Shown: positions 44,834 through 53,913, counted from the stretch's first letter. The stretch: DNA of 64,000 nucleotides from CAYUVH01 sp964448135 (GCA_964448135.1 CAYUVH010000054.1:93120-157119); one strand, 5' to 3'. Program-made: numbers and translations. Notes: generated from the letters alone by a model not told the origin.

Positions 44834-45052
44834 GTGCTGGTGGAACTTCCATTGGACAAGATGACCACGGAAGAAAAGCTCCAGGTCATGGAGGCGTTGT
44901 GGTCCGATTTGTCGAGAAACCCCGAACAAATGCCTTCCCCTGAGTGGCACGGAGACATTCTCCGAGAAAGGGCGCAAAGGGTGAAAGAAGGCAAAGAGCA
45001 CTTTGTGGACTGGGAGACGGCCAAGCAGCAACTTCGCGACAGCGAGGCATGA
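44834..45052 (+). CDS. Addiction-module antitoxin (Unstab_antitox type)
   Basis: 72 residues (start TTG/CTG-like codon at 44834, or ATG 44861 within the same frame). The sequence reads LPLDKMTTEEKLQVMEALWSDLSRNPEQMPSPEWHGDILRERAQRVKEGKEHFVDWETAKQQL. This is the layout of the putative addiction-module component family PF09720: a helical start, the SPEWH turn and the W-E-AK/Q end. Its stop overlaps the toxin start (ATGA). It would neutralise a RelE/ParE toxin and autoregulate, but the partner is broken here. Confidence 0.82.
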   Translation: MLVELPLDKMTTEEKLQVMEALWSDLSRNPEQMPSPEWHGDILRERAQRVKEGKEHFVDWETAKQQLRDSEA

Positions 45053-45358
45053 AGATTGAGATTCTTCCGTCCGCGATGGAAGATCTTGCCCGTGGTCGCC
45101 CGTTTTATAAACGCAAGGAAGCCGGACTAGGGGACTACTTTCCGCTGTCTTTTCAAGGACATTGATTCACTGAACATTTCGGCGGGTGTTCATGCGCTCC
45201 ATTTCGGTGAATTTCACCGATTGCTCTCGAGGCGATTTCCCTATGCCGTTTATTATGCCATATCCGGAAGCGTTGTTCAGATTTACGCGGTCATAGACTG
45301 TCGCCGCGACCCGGATGGGATCGAGAGAAATCTCAAAAGACGTCGAAAAGAGAGGTAA
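45049..45358 (+). pseudogene. RelE/ParE-type toxin, frameshifted
   Basis: From ATG 45049 the frame reads MKIEILPSAMEDLARGRPFYKRKEAGLGDYF, then runs to a stop at 45165. Dropping one base at about 45142 (TTTCCGC to TTTCGC) continues the protein as RCLFKDIDSLNISAGVHALHFG, FHRLLSRRFPYAVYYAISG and VQIYAVIDCRRDPD to a stop at 45356-45358. That is a complete RelE/ParE-like fold with its conserved RFPYAVYY and VIDCRRDP ends, about 102 residues. As read the toxin is inactive, losing two thirds of the fold. A sequencing slip in the CC run cannot be excluded. Confidence 0.82.
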
Positions 45359-45365
45359 TTCATAG

Positions 45366-45386
45366 TAGGAGCATGTTTCGCCATGC
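45366..45386. repeat. Hairpin between the toxin remnant and the next gene
   Basis: GAGCATGTTTCGCCATGCTC forms a 7-bp perfect stem just after the toxin stop. It resembles a repeat stem-loop and lacks a U-tract. Confidence 0.4.
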
Positions 45387-45442
45387 TCCCGACCGACCTC
45401 GGCTGACTTGCGTTGCCCGGCTCATGACTTAACCTTTATTTG

Positions 45443-46978
45443 ATGCGCAAAAGGCGGTTGCCATTTTTCCTCTGGATACCAGGGCTGGTGCTACTGCTTC
45501 TATTGGTGCTGGTTTGTTACGAGCACGTGCGCGGGCGGGTCGCGTTGAAGCGCTATCTGAAGCAGCTGCAGGCCCAAGGTAAGAAACTGACAGCGGAGGA
45601 TTTTCGCGTGGTGGCGCAACCTGGCAACCGCGCCCTTGATATTTCTTCGGCGGCCCAGGACCTCATCACCGGCGCAATCCTGCCAAACAAGTATTATCCA
45701 CCGATCATGAAATTGACCCCGGCGGGAAGGGCGCTCATCGGGTTCCGCGAGGATTTCTGGCTCGATGACAAAAGCACGAACACCTGGTCGGCGGTCGCAC
45801 TCGAGGTGGAGACGAACAAGGCGACCCTTCAGGAAATCGGCAAAGCGTTGCAGGCACCGGTCCTGGATAATCAAGTGGATCTCAGCCAGGGATCGGATGG
45901 TTTGCCGAGGCAATCTCCTGCCGTCAAAAAACTGGCTTACTGGTTTGGCGCGGCTGGGAAAGTGGCGTTGCGGGCGAAGCAACCGGCAGACGCAGCATCT
46001 TATTTCAGCGGGGAAATCCAGCTTCCCCGTCTGCTCGCCCAGGATCGAACCATGATCGCCGAGATGTTGCGATTTTCCCAGGTGAACCTGGCCAGTTTTG
46101 ATTGCTGGGAGGCACTGCAGTTCGATGGTTGGGAGGAGGCCCAACTCGCGCAGATGCAATCGGCATGGGCGCAGCAGGAGTTTGCCACGAATCTGCTTCG
46201 CAGCCTGGAGGGCGAAAGGTTTCTCGTCACCTACGAATACGAAAAGATGCGACAATCAAACAACCGGATCGCCACGATGATTTATGCGTACAATACGGTA
46301 CTGAATCCAAACGGGGACGGCGAACCGGTGTGGGAAAAGATTGTTTCGGGACTGCCAGGAGGCAAGTCGGCGGTCAAGTTCATCCAGACGCAGGTGTATT
46401 GCCGACTCTGGCGCTTTGCGTGGCTGGACCAGGAGGAACTTCATGTGATGAAGCAGTTGGAGGAATGGATGAAGCTCGCCCACGCGGCGGCGCAAGCACA
46501 CTCTTTTGAAAGCATCCGCCCCGACGTGGAGCGCCGGCAGGCGGATGGGGAAGTGGCCGGATTCTACGACCGGCTGCGTTATCCCACCATGAATATCGTC
46601 CCGGCATTCATGCGTGTTCCCGAGCGGGCGATGCGGGCCGAGACCGAACGCTCCCTCATGCTTTGCGCCATCGCGTTGAAGCGATTCGAACTTCGCCACG
46701 GAAAACCGGCGCCATCCCTCGAAGCGCTGGTTCCGGAATTTCTGAGCGAGGTGCCCATTGATTACATGGATGGCAAGCCGGTGCGATACCGCCCGACGAA
46801 GGATGGAGGCTTCCTACTCTACTCGGTGGGAAGTGATGGGGTTGATGATGGCGGCAACGCGGGCCTGCCAGAGGAACCAAAGCGGGGACGAAATATCTGG
46901 CAGCGCAAGGACCGGGTCTGGCCGGCGCCGGCGACCGCAGAGGAATTGGAGTATTTTCGGAAACACCCGGAGGATTAG
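45443..46978 (+). CDS. Membrane-anchored protein of unknown function (long paralogue 3)
   Basis: 511 residues from ATG 45443. One N-terminal helix (FFLWIPGLVLLLLLVLVCY) precedes a large helical outward domain. The end reads LMLCAIALKRFELRHGKPAPSLEALVPEFLSEVPIDYMDGKPVRYRPTKDGGFLLYSVGSDGVDDGG. This is the same motif as the ends of the two paralogues at 25.2-27.0 kb, in fuller form. That end is common in planctomycetal/verrucomicrobial proteins of unknown function and resembles the C-terminal part of pseudopilin-like proteins. No enzymatic motif is visible. Confidence 0.7.
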   Translation: MRKRRLPFFLWIPGLVLLLLLVLVCYEHVRGRVALKRYLKQLQAQGKKLTAEDFRVVAQPGNRALDISSAAQDLITGAILPNKYYPPIMKLTPAGRALIGFREDFWLDDKSTNTWSAVALEVETNKATLQEIGKALQAPVLDNQVDLSQGSDGLPRQSPAVKKLAYWFGAAGKVALRAKQPADAASYFSGEIQLPRLLAQDRTMIAEMLRFSQVNLASFDCWEALQFDGWEEAQLAQMQSAWAQQEFATNLLRSLEGERFLVTYEYEKMRQSNNRIATMIYAYNTVLNPNGDGEPVWEKIVSGLPGGKSAVKFIQTQVYCRLWRFAWLDQEELHVMKQLEEWMKLAHAAAQAHSFESIRPDVERRQADGEVAGFYDRLRYPTMNIVPAFMRVPERAMRAETERSLMLCAIALKRFELRHGKPAPSLEALVPEFLSEVPIDYMDGKPVRYRPTKDGGFLLYSVGSDGVDDGGNAGLPEEPKRGRNIWQRKDRVWPAPATAEELEYFRKHPED

Positions 46979-47105
46979 GGGAGGGGTAGATCGGGATTGC
47001 ATTGCCGGGCGGTCGAACGTAGACTTGGGGCATGTCCGCCGCTCATCAGGACGGGGTCGAGATTCGTTCGACAGGGAGCAATTCTTATCCTAGATTACCA
47101 TAGTT

Positions 47106-47507
47106 ATGGCCCTATATCAGCATGCGATGTTCACCATTGATCTGAAGAAGGTCATGGCGGTGTCCCAAACCGAAGACGAAGGCGCGGTGGTGATCCAGAC
47201 GGATGACCAGCGCAAGATCGAGATGGGCGCCGAATCTGCCGAAGCCGCATCCGAGTTCCTGAATGATTTCGCCGATCAATGGGAGCAGGCGGTTGGTCCG
47301 TTGTTGCGCCATGGCCGGCATGTATTTCTCTCCTCCGCCATTTACAGCATCCAGGTGCAGGGCAACGACGTGTATATTTACTTCCGCGATTACAGCGTCA
47401 GCTTCACCCGGGCGAATGCGGAGCAAGCGCTCGAGTTGCTGGCGGAATTGACGATGCGGTGGCAGAGCGCCATCGGGGCGACGGCGAGCGAGACGGAAAC
47501 AGCGTAA
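47106..47507 (+). CDS. Small cytoplasmic protein of unknown function
   Basis: 133 residues from ATG 47106 (MALYQHAMFTIDLKKVMAVSQ). There is no signal or membrane segment. It looks alpha/beta, with QTDDQRKIEMGAESAEAASEFLNDFADQWEQAV and VQGNDVYIYFRDYSVSFTRANAEQALELLAELTMRW. I do not recognise the family. It lies 43 nt before the GH42/GH14-like gene, possibly co-transcribed. Confidence 0.6.
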   Translation: MALYQHAMFTIDLKKVMAVSQTEDEGAVVIQTDDQRKIEMGAESAEAASEFLNDFADQWEQAVGPLLRHGRHVFLSSAIYSIQVQGNDVYIYFRDYSVSFTRANAEQALELLAELTMRWQSAIGATASETETA

Positions 47508-47550
47508 GCTCGCAACCGGGAATTTCTTCAGCTCGGGCCAATCAAAATCC

Positions 47551-49362
47551 ATGACACGGTTTCTACGTCCCATCGTAGCCGCATGGGCGGCTTGGTTAAT
47601 CGTTTCACCACAGGTGTTTGCTCAAAGCAACGCCCCCTTCGACGGGCGTCCGTGGAATATTTCTTCCGGCAATCTCTCGGTGAGTTACGTGCAAGCCTCA
47701 CCGGTCGGCGCGTATCCAAAGACGAATTATTTCGAACCGCCGCCTTCGCCCGAGGCGCTGCGCAATCTTCATAATCTCGGACTCGTCGCGGATGAAGATT
47801 ACATCGCGTGGGGCGCGGTCGAGCGCGCGCCGGGTGAATGGCAATGGCAGCAGCATGACGCGATGGAAAAAGCGCTGCACGGGGCCGGCATGAAATACGT
47901 GGCCTACAATTGGGTGCATTTCCCGCCGGTCTGGCTGCGCGACCAGCAGAAGGACAAGCGCACGCTGTTGCGTTGCATGGAACACAACGAGGAGACGCAT
48001 TACCTCTCCGTTTTCGATCCGCGCACGATCGAGTGGTACGATCATTTCTATCACGCGTTACACGATCACTTCGGCGACCGGGTTGACGACGTTTACGCCT
48101 GCATCCTGGGGCCGTACGGCGAGGGCAATTATCCCCTGCGCGTGCCTGACTGGATCAACATGGGTCATTGCCACGAGGGTTATTGGTGCGGCGATGTTTA
48201 TGCGCGGGCGGCGTTGCAGGCGGCGATGAAGAAAAAGTATGGGCGCATCGCGAAGCTGAATAGCGCCTGGGGCACGGACTACAAAGCCTTCGAGGACATC
48301 CAGCCGCCGCGCGAGTTATCGGACGAAAAATTCAAACCAAGCCTCGCCACGCTGCCCACGGCGGGCGACCGCCAGCGCTGGCTGGATTTCATCACGTGGT
48401 ATCACCAGGCGATCATTGACTTCACCGGGGAGTCGGTGCGCACCGTGCTGAAGTATTATCCCGCGTCCAAGGTGCGCACGAAGCCGGGCGGTAATGCCCG
48501 GGGCGTGAATCCCCTGCCCTGGGGGACGTATTGCCCGGGCTACGCGCAAATGGCGAAGTCGCTGCACGTGGTCCTGCAACCGGCCGACTGCGGTGGTGCG
48601 GTGTTCGGCGATAAATGGATGGGCACGGCGTATCAGTTCTATGGGGTGAAGGAATGCACGGAGCCGGCGGGTGATCTCAGCCACCATGATTTTGCGCGCC
48701 GCATGTTTTCCGATGCGTCGTGCGGCGCGGCGCAGTTTTTCTCGTACCAGTATGAAATGCACGCGCCGGACATCCAGCGCTACGTCCACTTGATTACCGG
48801 CAAACCCGGCGATACCGCGATCGCGGTTTATTGTCCGACCACGCTGTACCGACTGGGCGAGAGCCTGCAGCCGACCATCGATGCCGGATGGCCTTTGCGC
48901 GATTTGTGCGAGTACGACGTGCTGGATGAAGTCCTGATCACCGACGGCGCGCTGACGACGAAACGCTACAAGGTTTTGGTGCTGCCGCAATCGGACGTCA
49001 TCGAGCAGCCGATTTTGGACAAGCTGAAATCGTTCCTGCGCGACGGCGGAAAGATCATCGCGGCGGGCAATGCGCCGATCCGAAACGTCGCGGGCGAGCC
49101 GTGGCCCGAAGCGAAGCGCCTCACGCGGATTCCGGCGTTGAACAAAGATCGCGCGTGGCTGAGGCAGCTCGCGCCGATGCTGGCGGGCTATACGGGAGTG
49201 GACGGCGAGTTGGACCGGTTATGGACGTGTCGCCGAGGAACGGAAGTTTTCGTTTTCAATTCGAGCAGCAACGCGGTTACGAAGCAGATTGATGGCACTA
49301 CGGCTGCCATAGAGCCCTACACGATCTGGTGGCGGGCGGGTGCGCGGGCGGTTTCGAAGTAG
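47551..49362 (+). CDS. Exported TIM-barrel glycoside hydrolase, GH42/GH14-like
   Basis: 603 residues with a signal peptide (MTRFLRPIVAAWAAWLIVSPQVFAQ). The barrel starts with NLHNLGLVADEDYIAWGAVERAPGEWQW. It contains ILGPYGEGNYP (about residue 188), whose Glu matches the acid/base of clan GH-A enzymes such as GH42 beta-galactosidases. The C-terminal part (about 420-560) looks like a GH42 trimerisation domain, with YKVLVLPQSDVIEQPILDKLKSFLRDGGKIIAAG. A small beta end finishes the protein. Family assignment between GH42 and GH14-like is uncertain; substrate is unknown. Confidence 0.72.
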   Translation: MTRFLRPIVAAWAAWLIVSPQVFAQSNAPFDGRPWNISSGNLSVSYVQASPVGAYPKTNYFEPPPSPEALRNLHNLGLVADEDYIAWGAVERAPGEWQWQQHDAMEKALHGAGMKYVAYNWVHFPPVWLRDQQKDKRTLLRCMEHNEETHYLSVFDPRTIEWYDHFYHALHDHFGDRVDDVYACILGPYGEGNYPLRVPDWINMGHCHEGYWCGDVYARAALQAAMKKKYGRIAKLNSAWGTDYKAFEDIQPPRELSDEKFKPSLATLPTAGDRQRWLDFITWYHQAIIDFTGESVRTVLKYYPASKVRTKPGGNARGVNPLPWGTYCPGYAQMAKSLHVVLQPADCGGAVFGDKWMGTAYQFYGVKECTEPAGDLSHHDFARRMFSDASCGAAQFFSYQYEMHAPDIQRYVHLITGKPGDTAIAVYCPTTLYRLGESLQPTIDAGWPLRDLCEYDVLDEVLITDGALTTKRYKVLVLPQSDVIEQPILDKLKSFLRDGGKIIAAGNAPIRNVAGEPWPEAKRLTRIPALNKDRAWLRQLAPMLAGYTGVDGELDRLWTCRRGTEVFVFNSSSNAVTKQIDGTTAAIEPYTIWWRAGARAVSK

Positions 49363-49365
49363 GCG

Positions 49366-50517
49366 TTATTTCGGGGCGATCTTCGCCGTCATAAACCAGT
49401 CAGAGCCGAGGCGGCGCCACTCGGGCGATTCCAGGTTGAGGATTTCGCTCCGGCGGGTCGCGCCGTCGCCGGCGACGGCGCGGCGGGAATTGCGGCCGCC
49501 GAGGATTTTGGGCGCGTAGAAAAAAGCGACGCGGTGGGCCAGGCCGGAGAAAAGGAAAGAGGCGTTTACTTCACCGCCGCCTTCGACCAACAAACTGGTG
49601 ACGTTTTCGCGTCCGAGGCGGCGCATCAGCCAGCGAAGATCGAGTTGGAGATTTGAGTTTTTTGGCGAGGCACGGCGCTGCGGCGCAACGAGAACTTTGA
49701 CGCGTTTGCGAAGGGCGGCGAGGCGACGGGCCGGCGCTTGCTCGCTGACGACGATCGTGGTCAACGCAGCGTGTTCGTCGGTAACGAGGCGCGCAGTGAG
49801 CGGAGTGCGGGCGAGGGAATCCAGGACGATGCGGCGGGGCTGACGCTTGGCGCGCAGGCCGCGAATGGTGAGAGAAGGATCGTCGGCGAGGACGGTGTTT
49901 ACGCCGACAAGGATGGCGTCGGACTGGCGGCGCAGTTGCATCGCGAAGGCGCGGGATTTGGGCCCAGTGATCCACTTGGATTCGCCGGAGGAGGTGGCGA
50001 TCTTGCCGTCGAGGGTCATCGCCGCTTTGACGGTGACGAAGGGAGTGCGATGAACGATCCAGTGATTGAAAGGCTCGTTGAGGCGGTCAGCTTCGGCGGC
50101 GAGCAGTCCGGTGGCAACGCGGACGCGGCGGCGTTTAAGCCAGCGAAAGCCGTGGCCGCGATGGTTGGGATTCGGATCGGTGGCGGACGCAATGACGGAT
50201 TTGATGCCGGCGGCGAGAACGGCTTCGGTGCAGGGCGGCGTGCGACCGTGGGTGGAACAGGGCTCGAGGGAAACGTAAAGCGTCGCGCCGCGCGGGGAGA
50301 GGCCGCGGCGTTCGGCGTCGCGGAGGGCCTCGATTTCGGCGTGCGGTCCGCCGTAGGCGCGGTGCCAGCCGCGGCCGATGATGCGGCCGCTTTTGACGAG
50401 GACAGCCCCGACCATCGGATTGGGAGAGGCGGAACCGAGGCCGCGAGCGGCGAGGCGCAGGGCCAGGCGAAGATGGCGAAGATGCTCGGGATTTTGCCGA
50501 ACGGTTTTACGTTTCAT
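49366..50517 (-). CDS. ribD: Riboflavin biosynthesis deaminase/reductase
   Basis: 383 residues from ATG 50517. The N-terminal cytidine-deaminase-like domain has the zinc ligands His59-Ala-Glu61 (GGPHAEIEAL) and Cys87/Cys96 (EPCSTHGRTPPC). The C-terminal reductase domain has TVKAAMTLDGKIAT, AILVGVNTVLADDPSL and LLVEGGGEVNASFL. It carries out steps two and three of riboflavin synthesis. It follows ftsY on the same strand after a 106-nt gap that holds a dispersed hairpin repeat and no FMN-riboswitch-like sequence that I can recognise. Confidence 0.95.
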   Translation of the reverse strand: MKRKTVRQNPEHLRHLRLALRLAARGLGSASPNPMVGAVLVKSGRIIGRGWHRAYGGPHAEIEALRDAERRGLSPRGATLYVSLEPCSTHGRTPPCTEAVLAAGIKSVIASATDPNPNHRGHGFRWLKRRRVRVATGLLAAEADRLNEPFNHWIVHRTPFVTVKAAMTLDGKIATSSGESKWITGPKSRAFAMQLRRQSDAILVGVNTVLADDPSLTIRGLRAKRQPRRIVLDSLARTPLTARLVTDEHAALTTIVVSEQAPARRLAALRKRVKVLVAPQRRASPKNSNLQLDLRWLMRRLGRENVTSLLVEGGGEVNASFLFSGLAHRVAFFYAPKILGGRNSRRAVAGDGATRRSEILNLESPEWRRLGSDWFMTAKIAPK

Positions 50518-50547
50518 GTTCGCCAAGATGCCAGCCTACGCCAAAGC

Positions 50548-50574
50548 GGCAGAGGACTGCCGCAGTCCAAAACC
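50548..50574. repeat. GCGGCAGAGGACTGCCGC inverted repeat
   Basis: A perfect hairpin in the ftsY-ribD gap. Its sequence matches the hairpin at about 31531-31548 after the IS110 element, in the opposite orientation. Confidence 0.75.
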
Positions 50575-50623
50575 TGTCGGAGATGTGGACGCGCGCACAT
50601 GTTCGGGCTTTGACTTTGCCGCG

Positions 50624-51535
50624 CTAATCCTGAAACAGCGCGGCGGCGAATTGGGCGGGGTCGAAGGGCTGGAGGTCTTCGGCTTGTTCGCCGAGGCCGA
50701 TGAATTTGACGGGCAACTTCAGCTCGTCGTGAATCGCAGCGACCATGCCGCCTTTGCTGGTGCCGTCGAGCTTGGTGACGACGAGGCCGGTGAGCGGGGT
50801 GATCTTGTGAAATTCGCGCGCCTGGTTCAAAGCATTCAGGCCGGTGGTGGCGTCGAGGACGAGGAGGGTTTCGTGGGGGGCGCCGGGGAGTTGTTTGCCT
50901 ATGACTCGATGCAACTTCTGCAACTCCTGCATCAGGTTGTGCTTGGTATGCAGGCGGCCGGCGGTGTCCACGAAGAGATAGGCGGCGTTGCGAGCCTGGG
51001 CGGCGGCGACGGCATCGTGCGCGACGGCGGCGGCATCGGCACCGTAAGAACCCGCGACGACGTCCACCTTGAGGCGCTGGCCCCAGAGTTTGAGTTGTTC
51101 GATGGCGGCGGCGCGGAAGGTGTCACACGCGGCGAGCACGGCGGTCTGGCCTTCCGACTGAACGCGATGGGCGAGCTTGGCGGAGGTGGTGGTCTTGCCG
51201 GTGCCGTTCACGCCGACGATGGAGACGACCGTGAGGCCGGAGGGTGCGCGGCGAAGGGCGTTGTCCGCGGAGCTCAGGCTTTGCTCGACCTCGCGCGTGG
51301 CGATGGCAAAGACGTCGGGGCCGGAGCTGCCCTGGGTTTCGTAGGCTTTTTTTACGGCGGTGATGATGCGATTGGTCATCGCCACGCCGAGATCGGCGCC
51401 GAGGAGGGCGGCTTCGAGTTCCTCGGCGGTGGCATTTTCAAAACGCGGGGAGCGCGTGATGATGCGTTTGATTTCCTGCGTGAGCTTGGCGTGCGTTTTT
51501 TGCAGGCCGGCTTTGAATTTCGCGAATAGGCCCAT
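50624..51535 (-). CDS. ftsY: Signal recognition particle receptor FtsY
   Basis: 303 residues. It is a short FtsY with only a brief N-domain before the SRP GTPase. G1 is GVNGTGKTTT at 108-117, then DTFRAAAIEQL, DTAGRLHTK (G3), and TKLDGTSKGG (G4). It docks ribosome-SRP complexes at the membrane for co-translational insertion. It lacks the long acidic A-domain of E. coli FtsY, as is common outside Gammaproteobacteria. Confidence 0.96.
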   Translation of the reverse strand: MGLFAKFKAGLQKTHAKLTQEIKRIITRSPRFENATAEELEAALLGADLGVAMTNRIITAVKKAYETQGSSGPDVFAIATREVEQSLSSADNALRRAPSGLTVVSIVGVNGTGKTTTSAKLAHRVQSEGQTAVLAACDTFRAAAIEQLKLWGQRLKVDVVAGSYGADAAAVAHDAVAAAQARNAAYLFVDTAGRLHTKHNLMQELQKLHRVIGKQLPGAPHETLLVLDATTGLNALNQAREFHKITPLTGLVVTKLDGTSKGGMVAAIHDELKLPVKFIGLGEQAEDLQPFDPAQFAAALFQD

Positions 51536-51582
51536 GAGTGTTCAGCGGGTGGAAAGCAGCAACTGGTTTGGCAGGAAGTTCG

Positions 51583-51709
51583 CCCTCACCCCGGCTCTCT
51601 CCCCCGGGAGAGGGAGAGCATGGGGGCGACGTGGGTTTGAGCAAGTGTCTGGTGAGGCAGACTGCGCAAGGTCGTCGGAAGGTATGAGCCTCGTTACCTC
51701 GGCTGCTAC
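51583..51709. repeat. Dispersed repeats in the ftsY-PHP gap
   Basis: 51583-51620 is a CTCTCCCCCGGGAGAG hairpin with CTCACCCCGG flank, a type frequent in many genomes. 51686-51709 is the exact reverse complement of the 24-mer inside mfd (36679-36702). Confidence 0.8.
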
Positions 51710-51741
51710 GGAAGTGGACGAGGGGGCGACTGGTGTTGAAA

Positions 51742-52620
51742 TCATGACGCAATCGCTCCGGAGGTTCGCGAGGCGGCGCGGTGCTTGAGTTCCTGGACGC
51801 GGCTGTAGGGGATGGTGACGGTGCCGATCAAGGGTTTGCCGCGGTTGAGGCCGTGGCAGTCAGAGCCGCCGGTGACCAGGAGTTGCAGGCGGGCGGCCAG
51901 GGCGAGGTAATGCTGCGCGGCGGAGGCGGAGTGTTTGGTGTGGAAGCACTCGATGCCGTCCAGGCCTTCGGCGGCCATGGCGGGGATGTGATCGTCGGCG
52001 CGATTGAGGCCCGGGTGGGCAAGGACCGCGGCGCCACCGGCGGAGTGGATCAACGCGATGGCGTTATGGGAGGACATTTTGAACTTGGGCACCCAGGCGG
52101 GGCGGTTCTTTTTGAGGAAACGTTCGAAGGCTTCGTCGAGGCTGACACAGAGTCCGGCGGCGACGAGGGCGCGGGCGACGTGGGGGCGGCCCGGGGCCTT
52201 GCAATTGGCGAGCTCGAAAACGGAATCCGCTTTGAGCGGGACGCCGAGGGCGTTGAGGCGTTCGACCATTTCGCGGACGCGTTGCTGGCGGACTTCCTGA
52301 AAACGCGCGATTTCCTTGAGCAGGCCAGGGTGGTGGATATCCACGCAGTAGCCGAGGATGTGGAATTCTTCGCCAGCGTGCTCGGCGGTCAATTCGGTGC
52401 CGGTGATCAACTCAACGCCGGCAGTAGCACAGGCGGCCATGGCGGGGGCGCAGCCTTCGACGGTGTCGTGGTCGGTGATCGAAATCGCGGTGAGGCCCAG
52501 ACGTTTGGCTTCGGCGACGACGGCTTCAGGGGTCCAGGTGCCGTCCGAATACCGGGTGTGCATGTGCAGGTCGGCGACACTGCCGGCACGCGCGGAGCCC
52601 GTGGAGGGATCGGCGCTCAT
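51742..52620 (-). CDS. PHP-domain phosphoesterase (TrpH/RNase AM-like)
   Basis: 292 residues. Metal motifs are DLHMHTRYSDGTWTPE (17-32) and ISITDHDTVEG (about 46-56), then GTELTAEHAGEEFHILGY, AHPGLNR and TGGSDCHG. This is the YciV/TrpH pattern, enzymes that release 5'-mononucleotides from short RNA or hydrolyse 3',5'-bisphosphonucleosides. The start overlaps the nusB stop by 4 nt (ATGA), linking it to nusB expression. Confidence 0.88.
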   Translation of the reverse strand: MSADPSTGSARAGSVADLHMHTRYSDGTWTPEAVVAEAKRLGLTAISITDHDTVEGCAPAMAACATAGVELITGTELTAEHAGEEFHILGYCVDIHHPGLLKEIARFQEVRQQRVREMVERLNALGVPLKADSVFELANCKAPGRPHVARALVAAGLCVSLDEAFERFLKKNRPAWVPKFKMSSHNAIALIHSAGGAAVLAHPGLNRADDHIPAMAAEGLDGIECFHTKHSASAAQHYLALAARLQLLVTGGSDCHGLNRGKPLIGTVTIPYSRVQELKHRAASRTSGAIAS

Positions 52621-53117
52621 TTGACGTTGCGGGGCGAACGGAGGAGCTCGCCTTTTACATTGTCGAGGATGCCGTTGACGAATTTGCCGCTGTCCTGGGT
52701 CGAAAACTTTTTCGCGATGTCCACCGCTTCGTTAATGCTGACAACCGGCGGGATGTCTTCGCGGTGGAGCATCTCGTAAATGGCCAGCCGGAGGATATTG
52801 CGGTCCACGGCGGCGATGCGGTGGAGCTCCCAGTTTTTGGCGTGGCGGACGATGACTTCGTCGAGTTCCGCGCGCTTTTCCAAGGTGCCGCGGATGAGCG
52901 GGTCGGCGAAGGCGCGCATGGAGGTTTCCTCGGCGTCAGGCGGGGGCAGTTCGACGGGCTGGCCCCAGGTGGCAACGCCTTTTTCACCGGCGATGGCAGC
53001 GGCGCGCTGGGAAAGCCAAAACTGTTCGAGCGCCGCATTCAAATCCTCAGGAGGATTCAAATCGTGCTGAAACAGAAATTGGACGGCGCGTTCCCGCGCC
53101 TCTCGTCGCTTGCCCAT
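52617..53117 (-). CDS. nusB: Transcription antitermination factor NusB
   Basis: 166 residues from ATG 53117 (MGKRREARERAVQFLFQHDL), the classic NusB start; an upstream extension reads through a dispersed repeat. The end has DRNILRLAIYEMLHREDIPPVVSINEAVDIAKKFSTQDSGKFVNGILDNV, diagnostic for NusB. There is a small insertion between helices (VATWGQPVELPPPDAEETS). NusB binds boxA RNA with S10 during rRNA transcription. Confidence 0.95.
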   Translation of the reverse strand: MGKRREARERAVQFLFQHDLNPPEDLNAALEQFWLSQRAAAIAGEKGVATWGQPVELPPPDAEETSMRAFADPLIRGTLEKRAELDEVIVRHAKNWELHRIAAVDRNILRLAIYEMLHREDIPPVVSINEAVDIAKKFSTQDSGKFVNGILDNVKGELLRSPRNVK

Positions 53118-53183
53118 AGCTGACAGAATGGTGGAGAAAGGCGTTTGGCGAAATGAAAATATTGGGACACGGCGGGGCCGTGA

Positions 53184-53244
53184 AGCTCCAAGAACCAAGC
53201 ACCAAGGACCAGATAAGCACCAAGTTCCAAACTTCAAACTCAAT
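53184..53244. repeat. CCAAGCACCAAG-type dispersed repeat, copy 1
   Basis: A run of CCAAGAACCAAGCACCAAG and AGCACCAAGTTCCAAAC. It is closely similar to 58705-58760. It lies between nusB and the exonuclease gene. Confidence 0.8.
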
Positions 53245-53271
53245 CGCGCAGATAAGCGGGGTTGCGGGAGG

Positions 53272-53787
53272 TCAGAACTTCAGGCCGAGTTCCTTGAAGC
53301 GGAGGAGGGCTTCGGCGTTGCCGCGGGCGTCGTCCACGGGGTTGTGGGTGTGGGGCGTGACGCGGAATTTTTTCCACTCGGTGGCTTTGCGGAGGTCTTT
53401 CACCAAGCCGGCGTAGAGATCGCCGATGCGGCGGCCGGAGAAACCGAAGGGGTTGCGGCCGAGAAAACGGTGAAAGTAGTAGTTAATGAATTGCCAGTCG
53501 AAGGCGACGTTGTCGGAGAAGAACACCGGGCGGGCTTTGCCGAATTGCGCGAGCCATTGGTCGAAGCGCTGCATGACTTCCTTGGGGTCGTCGAATGCGA
53601 GGTGCTGCTCGCGGGTGAAGCCGCTGATGGCGAGGGCTTCGGGGAGACAACGTTCGGAAATGGGCCGGGTGCGGCCGTAAAAGGTCTGGTCCAACTTGTC
53701 GTCCACTTTGACGGCGCCGAAGCAGACCATGGAAAATTCGCCCGGAGCGGGCCCATCGGATTCGATATCAACAACTATGTAGTTCAT
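53272..53787 (-). CDS. DEDDh 3'-5' exonuclease-like protein
   Basis: 171 residues. Asp7 and Glu9 (YIVVDIESDG) form Exo I, NVAFDWQFINYYFHRF supplies Exo II, and HTHNPVDDARGNAEALL supplies the His and final Asp of Exo III. It is a free-standing exonuclease domain of the DnaQ-like superfamily, so it may trim RNA or DNA. No polymerase partner is near. Confidence 0.85.
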   Translation of the reverse strand: MNYIVVDIESDGPAPGEFSMVCFGAVKVDDKLDQTFYGRTRPISERCLPEALAISGFTREQHLAFDDPKEVMQRFDQWLAQFGKARPVFFSDNVAFDWQFINYYFHRFLGRNPFGFSGRRIGDLYAGLVKDLRKATEWKKFRVTPHTHNPVDDARGNAEALLRFKELGLKF

Positions 53788-53913
53788 CTGGTTTGTTACC
53801 TGGTTGAGGTTTAGTGAAAGTCTGGTGCTTTGGCTGAAGCATGGCCTCCTCTGTGCCCCTGTGGTTAAATAGGATTTTCAATCGGGAACGAGGTGGCTAG
53901 GCTGCGCGGAGTA

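Noticed and set aside
50518..50623. FMN riboswitch upstream of ribD
   Set aside because: The gap is only about 106 nt and is occupied by a dispersed hairpin repeat; no RFN-element signature was recognised.
51781..52779. Long plus-strand frame opposite the PHP gene
   Set aside because: Gly/Ala/Glu/Val-rich, no motifs; the opposite strand has a complete PHP metal site.
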